DNA from: Ignavibacteriales bacterium
GTDB lineage: Bacteria; Bacteroidota; Ignavibacteria; UBA10030; SZUA-254
Length of the DNA stretch: 64,000 bases
Direction of reading: 5' to 3'
NCBI GenBank assembly: GCA_016214905.1
Contig: JACRMQ010000006.1
Span: 1-64,000 of the forward strand
Shown: positions 10,075 through 19,482 of the stretch, one piece after another
Layout: each line of letters begins with the position of its first letter
Position numbering within the stretch: position 1 is the first letter of the stretch
Notes under the pieces: generated by a model
Seen by the model: only the letters and a program-made list of their open reading frames with translations
Database searches by the model: none
Told to the model about the DNA's origin: nothing
Position numbers and translations under genes: made by a program

Positions 10075-12015
10075 ATGACAATAATAGTATCACTTAAAGA
10101 CATAGTAATTGACCCAAATAAGGATATTGACCTTACTGGCATGTCTGAGGAAAAAGCAATTGAATTGATTCAAAAATCTTATGGCTTCTTATCGAGCGCA
10201 ATCAATGTAAAAATAATTGATGGTAAAGCGGTTATCAATTTTCCTGATGAACAAAAACACAAAGTCGATAAAGCTTTAGAGATAAATAGAGAAGCTGTTA
10301 GCAATGCAGAGAAGGGTAAATACAAAAGAGCGATTCAGTTATTTCAGCAAGTCTTGGAAGTATTGCCTAACCATATAGAAGCCCGCAGAAATCTTGGTAT
10401 GGCACATATGGAAATTGGACAATACGACGAAGCCAAAAATTATCTGATTGACGTTTTAAGAATAGAGCCAAAAGATACATGGTCTTATTTGCTTTTGGGG
10501 AATATATATTCAAAACATGAACATGATTTAAAAACTGCTGAAAAATTTTATCTTAAGACCTATGAGCTTAATCCCAAAGATTCATACATGCTAAACAACT
10601 ATGCGGCTCTATTGTTGGAATTAGAAAAATTTAATGAAGCTGAAAATCTTTTCACGGAAGCATTATCTATTAATCCCAAATACCCAAATTCATATTACGG
10701 ATTAGCCCTCTCATACTCAAGTCAAGGGCGAATAGAATTAGCCCTTGCTACTCTGAATGACCTATTTAAGAATGCATCGGGTGAAGATTTAAGGAGTGTG
10801 CCAGTATATCAAAACGCACGAGAGCTTTATTTTGAATTAAATGTAAAGATTGCAAATAAAAATCTGAGTATGATAACAAGTTTTATTGAGGACAGAAAGA
10901 TTAATCTTGAAACATTAGGTAATCACCCAATAAAGATGATTGAAGATAATAATCTTGAAAATGTTACGGCTCGTACTCAAATGGCGTGGAAACATAACCG
11001 TGATTATCATGAAATCAAGTTCAAAAAAATAGAACGTCTGATTATTCCACACATTTTGGCACACGAAATGGAACATATATCTCTGGAGCATGAAGCGAGA
11101 AAAATTGGAAGAAATCGAATTTTTATGTCAACCTCAGAGAATAGAAAAATAGCAATTAATTCTATTGGTGACCATGTTTATAAATTAAAGTCTATGGGGT
11201 TTTCAGAAAACAGTATAACCGACACGACTTTGAAATTGGTTCATGGATTGACTAACCAATTATTCAATATACCGCTTGATATGGTCATTGAAAAAAGATT
11301 ATTCCAAGAATTTGATGTTTTACGACCAAGTCAATTCATTTCACTCTTTAATTTTGCTGAACAAAATCTGAATGTTTTCACGAATGCTGATATAAAACGA
11401 TTAACACCTGAATTAATTTACAGAGCTAATATTACTATGAATGTTGCTTATGCGCTTTGCATTGATTCTTTATATCAGGGTCGTACCAATTATTCTTTAC
11501 CATATAAGAATTCAAATTATTATAGTAACGGGGAAAAATTATTTCAGCTCTGGTTGGATACAGAAAATAATTACCGACACGGTGATGAATATCTATTGGT
11601 TGATAAATTTGCTAGAGTATTAAAACTACAAGATTGGTATAGCATTGATATTGATGAGGCGGAAGAAATTGTAGGAGAAGGTGCAACAAATCCAGAGTTA
11701 TTAAAACAAAAAGAACCCGCAACTGTAATGTATTTATTATCTGCAATGAAACGGTTTGAGAAAATGCATAAAGATGATATTTACAAAGTTGCTGGAGAAA
11801 TTGCATTATTAGGACGAACGGGAATTGATTATACAAAATCAAATAAACGATATTCACTTCAGTCTATACCAGAAGAGCAATTTACTGGTTTGCAATTATT
11901 AGCAATGATGTATGTTGGTTTTCAAAACATTGACCCATCTCTAAATGTCGGACTTGACTTTAAGGATGCGTATCAAACAGCGTTGAAACTTTATTCTAAA
12001 TCAGAAGAAGAATAA
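10075..12015 (+). CDS. TPR protein with zincin (HExxH) motif
   Basis: From ATG 10075 the product has 646 residues; an upstream TTG at 10009 would add 22. Residues about 70-240 hold at least four tetratricopeptide repeats (A...Y..AI.LF...L...P motifs, e.g. GKYKRAIQLFQQVLEVLP and YDEAKNYLIDVLRIEP). Downstream, HILAHEMEHISLEHEA contains HExxH (His330, Glu331, His334), the zinc-binding motif of gluzincin-like peptidases. The C-terminal half is otherwise helical and unrecognised. The gene starts a four-gene run with gaps of 4, 0 and -4 bp, leading into MazG-like, EVE-nuclease and nuclease-helicase genes. A regulatory or effector protease role is inferred from this context only. Confidence 0.82.
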   Translation: MTIIVSLKDIVIDPNKDIDLTGMSEEKAIELIQKSYGFLSSAINVKIIDGKAVINFPDEQKHKVDKALEINREAVSNAEKGKYKRAIQLFQQVLEVLPNHIEARRNLGMAHMEIGQYDEAKNYLIDVLRIEPKDTWSYLLLGNIYSKHEHDLKTAEKFYLKTYELNPKDSYMLNNYAALLLELEKFNEAENLFTEALSINPKYPNSYYGLALSYSSQGRIELALATLNDLFKNASGEDLRSVPVYQNARELYFELNVKIANKNLSMITSFIEDRKINLETLGNHPIKMIEDNNLENVTARTQMAWKHNRDYHEIKFKKIERLIIPHILAHEMEHISLEHEARKIGRNRIFMSTSENRKIAINSIGDHVYKLKSMGFSENSITDTTLKLVHGLTNQLFNIPLDMVIEKRLFQEFDVLRPSQFISLFNFAEQNLNVFTNADIKRLTPELIYRANITMNVAYALCIDSLYQGRTNYSLPYKNSNYYSNGEKLFQLWLDTENNYRHGDEYLLVDKFARVLKLQDWYSIDIDEAEEIVGEGATNPELLKQKEPATVMYLLSAMKRFEKMHKDDIYKVAGEIALLGRTGIDYTKSNKRYSLQSIPEEQFTGLQLLAMMYVGFQNIDPSLNVGLDFKDAYQTALKLYSKSEEE

Positions 12016-12019
12016 TCAA

Positions 12020-12370
12020 ATGGAAAAGAGTATTGCCAAAAAATCAGACGTTGATATTATTACTGAATGGTTGATAACATTTAGAGATGAACGTAACTGG
12101 AAGCAATTTCACAATTCAAAAGACCTTGCATTAGCCATTTCAATAGAAGCTGCCGAACTCAATGAATTATTCCTTTGGAAAAATTCCGATGAAGTCAACG
12201 AGAAAAAATTGAAAATGGAATTAGCGGATGTGTTAATTTATTCTTTGCTACTTGCATCAAAACACAATCTTGATATAAAGGAAATAATCAAAGAAAAATT
12301 GGAAGATAATTCAAAAAAATATCCAGTTGATAAGTCAAAAGGAACAGCAAAAAAATACAATGAGTTATAA
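12020..12370 (+). CDS. MazG-like nucleotide pyrophosphohydrolase
   Basis: This 116-residue all-helical protein carries the MazG/dCTPase signature: EAAELNELFLW followed by ELADVLIYSLLL and a KYPVDKSKGTAKKY tail. These acidic helices bind Mg2+ and hydrolyse NTPs or dNTPs to the monophosphate and pyrophosphate in this family. The length fits the short single-domain MazG-like or dCTP pyrophosphatase-like group. The gene starts 4 bp after the TPR-zincin stop, and its own stop abuts the next ATG. In a defence setting it could deplete or clean a nucleotide pool, which is an inference. Confidence 0.88.
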   Translation: MEKSIAKKSDVDIITEWLITFRDERNWKQFHNSKDLALAISIEAAELNELFLWKNSDEVNEKKLKMELADVLIYSLLLASKHNLDIKEIIKEKLEDNSKKYPVDKSKGTAKKYNEL

Positions 12371-13462
12371 ATGGAATTGAGTTCTCAAAGCGATATCAAA
12401 AGAATATTTCGAGTGACAGGCACTCCGGAAAATTTCCTGACTGCTTTGAGATATAAGGTTTGGGGTTTCAATAACAAGCTTGATTGGGAAAAACAAGAAC
12501 CAGGGGATATAATATTTTTCCACAGCCAGGGTAAATCGGTTTTTAAGTCTCACCCAATGTCTTGTATAGTTGGTTTTGGGGTAGTTGGAAATAATTTTTT
12601 CACTGATAATACACCTCTATGGATTGATGAAAAGATAGATGATAAGTCATATCCTTTCAAATTTTCTTTTTCCGAAATTTATCTTTTTTCCGATATTCCA
12701 ATTAATGACGATTGGGACTCAACGACCCTAAAGAAAAAGGATATTACTCTAAAGATTATCGAAAAGTTGATTGAGAATGGAATTCCTTTAGCAGACCTGC
12801 AGCGTTTTCCTCATATGGGTAGTTATTCAAGCATTAAAAATGCAGATACAATTAGCCAACTTCTAAAAGCAAACCGTGAATATTCTTTTTATTTTGGAGA
12901 AAACGAAGAAAACATTATCACAAAATCAACATCTCTTACTGAGTTCGCTGATGAAAATGAATCATTGAGATACGCTACTTCGCTTTCTGTTTTTGATGAC
13001 ATAAAAAGAAAAGTAATCAGAGGCGGTTCTTCTTCAAAGAAGATGAATTTCGATTTGCTTTCGAGGGCAGAACAAGCGCATTTCGATATTGTATCATATT
13101 TAAGATTGTTCTTTAGGAACAAGGGTTATAAAGTATTTAACAATAATCATGTTGATATCTTCGCCCATGATTCAAAAACTTCCGTTTTGATAGAAGCCAA
13201 AAGCGTTGAAAATAAAAATTTTAAATCACAATCAAGAAAAGGCATTATTCAGCTTTACGAATACAGTTATTTTGAAATTGCAAAATATAAAACAAAGAAC
13301 AACTTAAAATTTAATAATGATTTTAAAGTGTTAGCCACTTCAAAGAAACCAGATGATTCGGAATACATCAAATTCATAAACTCTTTGGGCATTCAAACGA
13401 CCGCGGTAATTAACAGTCAAATAATTTCATATGGCCATTCAATTGACTTGCATAATTTATGA
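12371..13462 (+). CDS. EVE/PUA-like domain fused to PD-(D/E)xK nuclease
   Basis: Residues 1-165 look like an EVE/PUA-like domain: EPGDIIFFHSQGKS, then IVGFGVVGNNFF, then SYPFKFSFSEIYLF. Such domains bind modified bases in DNA or RNA. Residues about 230-345 form a PD-(D/E)xK nuclease: NNNHVDIFAH (Asp262), SVLIEAKSV (Glu275, Lys277) and GIIQLYEY with the Gln of the related motif. The 363-residue protein thus pairs a modified-base reader with a nuclease, like several type IV restriction enzymes. The ATG touches the preceding stop and the 3' end overlaps the helicase gene by 4 bp (ATGA), so translation is probably coupled. The target is unknown. Confidence 0.8.
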   Translation: MELSSQSDIKRIFRVTGTPENFLTALRYKVWGFNNKLDWEKQEPGDIIFFHSQGKSVFKSHPMSCIVGFGVVGNNFFTDNTPLWIDEKIDDKSYPFKFSFSEIYLFSDIPINDDWDSTTLKKKDITLKIIEKLIENGIPLADLQRFPHMGSYSSIKNADTISQLLKANREYSFYFGENEENIITKSTSLTEFADENESLRYATSLSVFDDIKRKVIRGGSSSKKMNFDLLSRAEQAHFDIVSYLRLFFRNKGYKVFNNNHVDIFAHDSKTSVLIEAKSVENKNFKSQSRKGIIQLYEYSYFEIAKYKTKNNLKFNNDFKVLATSKKPDDSEYIKFINSLGIQTTAVINSQIISYGHSIDLHNL

Positions 13463-15351
13463 GACTTTACTCCGGATCCTCTGAGCAATATATTCAAGAT
13501 ACGATGCAAAATCAGATTGCAGAAAAATTGAAAACCTCTTTTTTCAATCATTACAGATTTTATCCTTCTGATAGTGAAATCAATTCTTGGAAATCTTCAC
13601 TTCGTGCAGTAAAAGATATTTTCCAAATGGGAAATCTATATGAGCAAGGTATAATACTTGAATACCAATTGCCCATGACTTCTAAAAGACTTGATTGCCT
13701 AATTTGTGGCAGGGACAAAACAAATGACGACAACGCTGTGATAATTGAATTGAAGCAATGGAATAAATGCGACGAAGCAAGTGGTGATAACGAAGTCTCA
13801 ACATACGTTGGAGGCGCTGTGAGAGAAGTGCTACATCCATCAGCACAAGTCGGTCAATATAAAATGTATTTAGAAGATAGCCATACTGCGTTTTATGAAT
13901 TGCCTAACCCAATAAAATTGAATGCATGTAGTTATCTACATAATTACAATTATTATAAAGAGGATGTTATTTTTGATAATAAATATTCAAAAATACTAAA
14001 GTTATATCCGCTTTTCACTGGAGATGATACTAAATTGTTCAAGGATTATTTAGTTGAAAAACTTGAACAAGGTGGTGGTTTAGAAGTACTTGACCGAATT
14101 GAAAAGAGCAGGTATCGGGCAAGTAAAAAATTGATGGAGCATGTGTCAGAAGTAATTAAGGGTAAGTCAGAATATATTTTGCTGGATTCTCAGAAAGTCG
14201 TGTATGACAAAGTACTCTCAATTGCAAAAGATGGTTTCCATGATAAACAAAAAGTTGTTCTAGTCGTAAAAGGCGGCGCGGGAACAGGAAAATCTGTAAT
14301 TGCATTAAATCTAATGGCAGACCTTCTACAAAAAGGGTACAACACACACTATGCAACTGGCTCAAAAGCTTTTACCAATACTTTGTGGGATATAATCGGC
14401 AAGAGAGGTGCTGCTCAATTCAAATATTTCAACAGTTATATAGATGCTAAGTCAAATGAAATTGATGTGCTAATTTGTGATGAATCCCATCGTGTAAGGG
14501 AGACAAGTAATTCCCAATTTACTAAGGCTAACAAGAGGTCGGATTTATACCAGATTGAAGAAATAATTCGTTCATCAAAAGTAATCGTGTTTTTTATTGA
14601 TGATAATCAAGTTGTGCGTCCAAAGGAAGTTGGCTCTGTGGAATACATCAAAGATTTTGCAGAGAAATATAAATGCAAAATATTTGAATATGAACTTGAA
14701 CACCAATTTAGATGTAACGGTTCGGATGCATTCATTAACTGGATAAATAATACTTTAGAAATAAAACGCACAGCGAATGTTCTATGGGACAGCAAGGATG
14801 AATTTGATTTTAAAATTTTTGATGATGTAAGTGAATTAGAAAAAGTAATTGTTGAAAAAGCTAATAATAATGTTACTGCTAGAATGACTGCGGGCTTTTG
14901 CTGGAAATGGTCAGACCCAAATGAGATTGGAGGCTTGACTAACGATGTCCGCGTTGGGTCATTTGAAAGACCTTGGAATGCAAAACCACGTGACCAAAGA
15001 AAAGAAAATAAGTATGTAAAATTATTAGATGGAGTTCCTGAAGCTCCACTATGGAATATTAATCCCAAAGGAGTAGACCAAATTGGTTGTATCTACACTG
15101 CTCAAGGATTTGAATTTGATTATGTTGGGGTGATTATTGGCAAAGACTTAATTTATAACTTTGATAAACAAAGTTGGGAAGGTCACGCTGAAGAATCACA
15201 TGATACTATCGTTAGACGTTCAGGTAATAAATTTTTAGATTTAATTAAAAGTTCTTACTACGTTCTACTTACACGTGGAATGAAGGGTTGCTATGTGTAT
15301 TTTATGGATAAAGATACTGAGAAATTTTTTAAGAGTAGAATGGAAAAATAA
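13459..15351 (+). CDS. PD-(D/E)xK nuclease-DUF2075 helicase fusion
   Basis: This 630-residue protein joins an N-terminal nuclease-like segment (TSKRLDCLICG with Asp79, AVIIELKQW with Glu97 and Lys99) to a DUF2075 superfamily 1-type NTPase. The NTPase shows Walker A GGAGTGKS at 272-279, Walker B VLICDESHRV with Asp341, a FIDDNQVVRP motif, and the late helicase motifs CIYTAQGFEFDYVGV and YYVLLTRGMKGCYVY. DUF2075 helicases are related to the helicase part of Schlafen proteins. Its ATG overlaps the stop of the EVE-nuclease gene. The gene ends the four-gene operon. Cleavage coupled to strand translocation is a reasonable prediction. Confidence 0.85.
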   Translation: MRLYSGSSEQYIQDTMQNQIAEKLKTSFFNHYRFYPSDSEINSWKSSLRAVKDIFQMGNLYEQGIILEYQLPMTSKRLDCLICGRDKTNDDNAVIIELKQWNKCDEASGDNEVSTYVGGAVREVLHPSAQVGQYKMYLEDSHTAFYELPNPIKLNACSYLHNYNYYKEDVIFDNKYSKILKLYPLFTGDDTKLFKDYLVEKLEQGGGLEVLDRIEKSRYRASKKLMEHVSEVIKGKSEYILLDSQKVVYDKVLSIAKDGFHDKQKVVLVVKGGAGTGKSVIALNLMADLLQKGYNTHYATGSKAFTNTLWDIIGKRGAAQFKYFNSYIDAKSNEIDVLICDESHRVRETSNSQFTKANKRSDLYQIEEIIRSSKVIVFFIDDNQVVRPKEVGSVEYIKDFAEKYKCKIFEYELEHQFRCNGSDAFINWINNTLEIKRTANVLWDSKDEFDFKIFDDVSELEKVIVEKANNNVTARMTAGFCWKWSDPNEIGGLTNDVRVGSFERPWNAKPRDQRKENKYVKLLDGVPEAPLWNINPKGVDQIGCIYTAQGFEFDYVGVIIGKDLIYNFDKQSWEGHAEESHDTIVRRSGNKFLDLIKSSYYVLLTRGMKGCYVYFMDKDTEKFFKSRMEK

Positions 15352-15607
15352 CTATTACTAAAAATTGGACATAGTTAAAATATTCCTAATTAATTGAAAG
15401 CGAAACAATAAAAAGTCAGATATAATAAAAATTGGGTCCCATCGCGGCGGCGCTACTTGGTATATATAGACCCACCTAATAGGCAGAGAAACCTTGAATA
15501 CAAACACCGGTAAAGAGTCAAATTGCAAATTTCTGATGATTATGGCAATATAGATTGTTGCTTACATCCTATTTCAGTAATTTAATCAAAATATCTTAAG
15601 GGATTCT

Positions 15608-15964
15608 ATGAAAATATTATCTTATCTAACTGCGTTTTGTTTTAATACAAAAAAAGTAAAGGCAATTGTTTTAGGTGCAGATCCAAGTAATTTCTCTGAC
15701 GATGGGAAACGAAGAAATCTGACTAAGGTTTTTGGAATTGGCGATGGTTACACAAGATATTTTCAGGGAATACTGAAGAATCTAAAAGCAGTTGGCTTAG
15801 GACTTGAAGATATTTATGTCGATAATATGATACAGGATTATCTTGATGCCGAGACCTCTAAAAACAAAGATTGGATTCCTCATGCAATCAAGAACATCCC
15901 AGATTGTATAAAAAGTTTAGATAATATTGATAAGAATAGAAAACTTCCTGTATTGAAATATTGA
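15608..15964 (+). pseudogene. Truncated uracil-DNA glycosylase-like protein
   Basis: The 118-residue frame starts like a UDG-superfamily protein. KAIVLGADPSNFSDDG resembles the LGxDP motif I, and TKVFGIGDGYTRYFQGILKNL and LEDIYVDNMIQDYL follow the fold. It then stops at KLPVLKY, where related proteins continue with the C-terminal catalytic loop. I therefore read it as a C-terminally truncated remnant, although a short functional protein cannot be excluded. It lies 27 bp before the DUF262 gene. Confidence 0.5.
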
Positions 15965-15991
15965 TAATCATTAAATATTGGAACCGTATTT

Positions 15992-17746
15992 ATGAAAGCA
16001 ACATTATTTAAAGAAGTCGGTTATTCACTCTCAAAGCTAATTCATGATATTGATATGGGAGAAATTGGTTTACCCGATATTCAACGTCCATTTGTATGGA
16101 ACGCGTCAAAGGTCAGAGATTTATTTGACTCTATGTTTAAAGGTTTTCCTGTTGGTTATTTATTATTTTGGTCAAATGGGACAGGTAATGGTGCTCGACA
16201 AATAGGAACATCAAAAAAACAAAAAATACCTAGGCTTTTAATTGTCGATGGCCAACAGCGTTTAACATCATTATATGCCGTGATTAAAGGGAAACCAGTT
16301 CTAACTGATGATTACTCGGAAGATCATATACATATTGCATTTCGACCGAGTGACTTAAAATTCGAAGTTGCTGATGCAGCAATTAAAAGAGATCCAGAGT
16401 ACATTCCTGATATTTCAGCATTATGGGCAAATGGATCGTCTTCGTATATATATATTAAAAAATTTCTTTCGGACCTACGTGAGCATAGAGAGGTATCGCA
16501 GACTGAAGAGAATCAGTTATCTTCAGCGATAGATAGATTATATGATATCCAGAACTATCCCTTTACCGCACTTGAATTATCATCGAATATAGATGAAGAA
16601 CACGTTGCCGAAGTGTTTGTCCGTATTAACAGCAAGGGTGTTACGCTAAATCAAGCAGATTTTATCCTGACGTTAATGTCAGTATTTTGGGATGAAGGCC
16701 GTGCACAGTTGGAACATTTTTGTAAAGATGCCCGTAATCCAACTGATGGTAAACCTTCATCATTTAATCATTACATCAAGCCTGAACCGGATCAAATATT
16801 AAGAGCAGCGGTTGGTCTAGGATTTAGACGAGCCCGATTAAAATTTGTGTATTCCATACTTCGTGGTAAAGATATGGAAACTGATGAATTTTCAGATGAA
16901 AGACGCATCGAGCAATTTGAGGTGTTAAAAAAAGCGCAATCATATGCTCTTGATCTTCAAAATTGGCATGACTTTTTAAAAACCTTATTACGTGCTGGTT
17001 ATCGGGGTGGTGAAATGATAACGTCTGAGGTTGCTTTTATTTATTCTTATACCTTATTTCTAATTGGAAAAAAAGAATTCAAAATTCAACCCTTTATATT
17101 AAGAGATCTTATTGCCAGATGGTTTTTCATGTCATCACTTACCGGAAGATATACAGGATCGCCGGAATCTAGAATGGAGGGCGATTTTGTAAAGTTGCGA
17201 TCCTCAAAAAATACTGAATCATTTATTGGCCTTTTAAATAGTATCATAGATGATACGTTAACGGAGGACTATTGGAATATTACACTGCCTAATGAATTAG
17301 CCACTTCGTCTCCCAATAGTCCTGCTATGTACGCGTATTTTGCATCGCTATGTTTGCTAGATGCAAATGTACTATTTTCGAAGTTAAAAGTTGCAGAACT
17401 TCTTGACCCTAGTCTAAGAACAAAGAAATCATCGACTGAGAGACACCATTTATTCCCCAAGAATTATTTAAAAAAGAAAAATATTACTGAGAAAAATGAT
17501 ACAAATCAGATCGCCAATTATGCGCTGGTCGAATGGTCTGATAATATTAATATCTCTGATCTTTCCCCAACGGAGTATTATCCTCTATATGTTCAAAGAT
17601 TTAACAGGGAGGAACTTGAGCGTATGACTTATTGGCATTGTCTTCCGGATAATTGGATTAATATGAATTATGAATTATTTTTGAATGAACGTAGGAAGTT
17701 AATGGCAAATATAATTCGGAAAGGTTTTGAAAGTTTGAATAGGTGA
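15992..17746 (+). CDS. DUF262 / HNH-type (GmrSD-like) restriction protein
   Basis: This 584-residue protein begins with a DUF262 (GmrS-like, ParB-fold) domain: PDIQRPFVWNASKVRDLFDS, GYLLFW, LLIVDGQQRLTSLYAV and VFVRINSKGVTLNQADF. The last third contains STERHHLFPKNYL and NQIANYALVEWSDNINIS, the HNH-like arrangement seen in DUF1524-type partners. DUF262-DUF1524 proteins are type IV restriction enzymes that cleave glucosylated cytosine DNA in the characterised GmrSD case. Here both parts lie in one chain. No other restriction subunit is adjacent. It follows the glycosylase remnant and precedes a possible DNA-binding protein. Confidence 0.85.
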   Translation: MKATLFKEVGYSLSKLIHDIDMGEIGLPDIQRPFVWNASKVRDLFDSMFKGFPVGYLLFWSNGTGNGARQIGTSKKQKIPRLLIVDGQQRLTSLYAVIKGKPVLTDDYSEDHIHIAFRPSDLKFEVADAAIKRDPEYIPDISALWANGSSSYIYIKKFLSDLREHREVSQTEENQLSSAIDRLYDIQNYPFTALELSSNIDEEHVAEVFVRINSKGVTLNQADFILTLMSVFWDEGRAQLEHFCKDARNPTDGKPSSFNHYIKPEPDQILRAAVGLGFRRARLKFVYSILRGKDMETDEFSDERRIEQFEVLKKAQSYALDLQNWHDFLKTLLRAGYRGGEMITSEVAFIYSYTLFLIGKKEFKIQPFILRDLIARWFFMSSLTGRYTGSPESRMEGDFVKLRSSKNTESFIGLLNSIIDDTLTEDYWNITLPNELATSSPNSPAMYAYFASLCLLDANVLFSKLKVAELLDPSLRTKKSSTERHHLFPKNYLKKKNITEKNDTNQIANYALVEWSDNINISDLSPTEYYPLYVQRFNREELERMTYWHCLPDNWINMNYELFLNERRKLMANIIRKGFESLNR

Positions 17747-17805
17747 ATTCGGATATAAGGAATAATTAGAGTATAATTTATCTCGAATATAACGAAATAA
17801 TGGTT

Positions 17806-18528
17806 ATGGAATATTCAAATCTATTTTATCTTTACGTCAATTTTAATTTAATGTCCATCTATGATGAGGAAATGGGCATATTCATGATAGATTATATTCT
17901 TGAGGATTTAAACAAGGATAAAATCGAGAATGATGTTTATATATTCGCCGGCAAATCTTTTGATTACGAAAATGGTAAAGTAGTTTTCAACGAAAAACCA
18001 AATTGGAGGCGTGATCCATGGAGAACAATCCCAAAAGGAAGCCCCATCCTGTCACCAAATCTGACTAGCAATCAATTGAAAATATTAAAGCCTGAAAATG
18101 ATAATGGATACATCCGCGCTAAACATGAATACTACCATTGGTCAGGGAGATTGAATAGAAGACCGGATAACGAAGAATATAAAAATATAGTTGACTTTCT
18201 TGCTAGAGTGTTAAAGGAGTTTGAAAAATGGTATGATGAAAATGATTTAGATTTACCTTCTGTTGATCACACCTTAAATGAGACTCCGGTCTTTAAATCT
18301 GATTCTGAAAGAGAAAAGGACAATATAATTAGAATTCAGAATGAGAAAATAAAGTTACTAACCAGAAAGCTTCGGAACACAATCCGGGCCCCAAAAGAAG
18401 ATCTTGTTGATCTAGCAACCAAGCATCGATTTAAAAATGGGAAAATCAATTATTCCCAAATTGCTAAACAATTGGGAGTTAATAATAAAACCGCAAAAAG
18501 TTGGTGTGATTTCTACAAAATCGAGTAA
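17806..18528 (+). CDS. Hypothetical protein with C-terminal helix-turn-helix
   Basis: The frame is open from ATG 17800, and a second ATG at 17806 is equally plausible. Of about 240 residues, I do not recognise the first 150, which contain several aromatic and acidic stretches (KHEYYHWSGRLNRRP). A charged coiled stretch (SEREKDNIIRIQNEKIKLLT) then leads to INYSQIAKQLGVNNKTAKSW, which has the spacing of a helix-turn-helix. A DNA-binding regulator role is inferred. It is the last gene before the phage-like module. Confidence 0.55.
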   Translation: MEYSNLFYLYVNFNLMSIYDEEMGIFMIDYILEDLNKDKIENDVYIFAGKSFDYENGKVVFNEKPNWRRDPWRTIPKGSPILSPNLTSNQLKILKPENDNGYIRAKHEYYHWSGRLNRRPDNEEYKNIVDFLARVLKEFEKWYDENDLDLPSVDHTLNETPVFKSDSEREKDNIIRIQNEKIKLLTRKLRNTIRAPKEDLVDLATKHRFKNGKINYSQIAKQLGVNNKTAKSWCDFYKIE

Positions 18529-18545
18529 TTGGGAATTCCCCCTAA

Positions 18546-18578
18546 TTCCTAAATCCTAAAATCTTGCATTTTTAGGAA
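18546..18578. repeat. 8-bp inverted repeat before phage-like module
   Basis: TTCCTAAA (18546-18553) and TTTAGGAA (18571-18578) form a perfect dyad with a 17-bp spacer that repeats CCTAAAA. It lies 17 bp after one gene and 86 bp before the next. It may be an operator or a weak terminator. Confidence 0.4.
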
Positions 18579-18663
18579 ATGGGACTGGCACCCAACCTTC
18601 TCCTTTATCTGTCGGCGATATTAAATCGCGGACACTTAAATAATCAAGAAAGGAGAAGAGACC

Positions 18664-19005
18664 ATGTCTCAAATCCAACAAACAACCCCCATAAAAGCAA
18701 TCAGAGACAAATGCCTTGATTGCTCAGTATTCCAGCCAAAAGAGGTAAGGCTATGCCCGGTGACGAACTGTAGCCTTTATATCTACCGCCTCGGTAAAAA
18801 TCCTAAATACAAGATCCGCAAAACTCAAGATTTTTCGATTAAAATTCCAGGGGGTATATCAAACAACCCCCAGGGAAAGATAGCCCAAAAATCCTTAGAT
18901 AGCTGGCCTATTTCTACCAACAAATCGATTTTAAAAGCTCGCCGACACCATAAATCCCATAGATCAAACAGGGGATTCCGGCCGGAAGGAGGGTTGATGT
19001 CATGA
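18664..19005 (+). CDS. Cys-cluster phage/island protein
   Basis: This 113-residue protein has a strong ribosome site (AAAGGAGAAGAG) and the pattern IRDKCLDCS, VRLCPVTNCSLY, YRLGKNP near its N-terminus. The pattern is common in short phage and plasmid proteins and probably binds zinc through four cysteines. The C-terminal half is basic. The function of the family is unknown to me. Its stop overlaps the next gene by 4 bp, which starts the plus-strand replication module. Confidence 0.7.
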   Translation: MSQIQQTTPIKAIRDKCLDCSVFQPKEVRLCPVTNCSLYIYRLGKNPKYKIRKTQDFSIKIPGGISNNPQGKIAQKSLDSWPISTNKSILKARRHHKSHRSNRGFRPEGGLMS

Positions 19006-19472
19006 ATACGAAATTAAGCCCTTTTCTAACCCATGATCATGTCCTCACTGACGTGGCCAGATATTATTCAAATCTCGATAAGCAACCTTACGTTGTTATG
19101 GTCGGTGATTATCCAGGATATGACATCGCTTCTTTATCTGAAGATAAAAGACTGGAAGTGAAGGTCGAGACAACACCGATCCGAACTGGTAATGTGGCAA
19201 TCGAGTTCTGGAACTCATCGACAAATCGACCATCTGGTATCCTAGCAACAGAAGCCAATATCTGGCTCCATATAGTTATGGAAAAGGATGGTTTTATTGC
19301 TTATGAGTTTGATCTTCCAAGTTTGATAAAGCTGGTCATTGAAAGCGGAGAAATAAAAAAGGGTGGAACAAACGCCCTTTGTAAGATAATCCCGTTATCA
19401 ATATTTCGAAAATCAGCACTTCGGTATTTTGCTATCATCATCTCTCATCTTTCCGTATTTCAAAAGAATTGA
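19002..19472 (+). CDS. Putative small PD-(D/E)xK-like protein of phage module
   Basis: The 156-residue product contains GYDIASLSEDKRLEVKVET, with an Asp and an E-x-K spaced as in PD-(D/E)xK nucleases, and then ATEANIWLHIV. This suggests a small nuclease or nuclease-fold protein, but the match rests on the motif only. The start overlaps the preceding Cys-cluster gene (ATGA-type). The product could act in recombination or replication with its neighbours. Confidence 0.55.
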   Translation: MNTKLSPFLTHDHVLTDVARYYSNLDKQPYVVMVGDYPGYDIASLSEDKRLEVKVETTPIRTGNVAIEFWNSSTNRPSGILATEANIWLHIVMEKDGFIAYEFDLPSLIKLVIESGEIKKGGTNALCKIIPLSIFRKSALRYFAIIISHLSVFQKN

Positions 19473-19482
19473 TGGAGGATGT

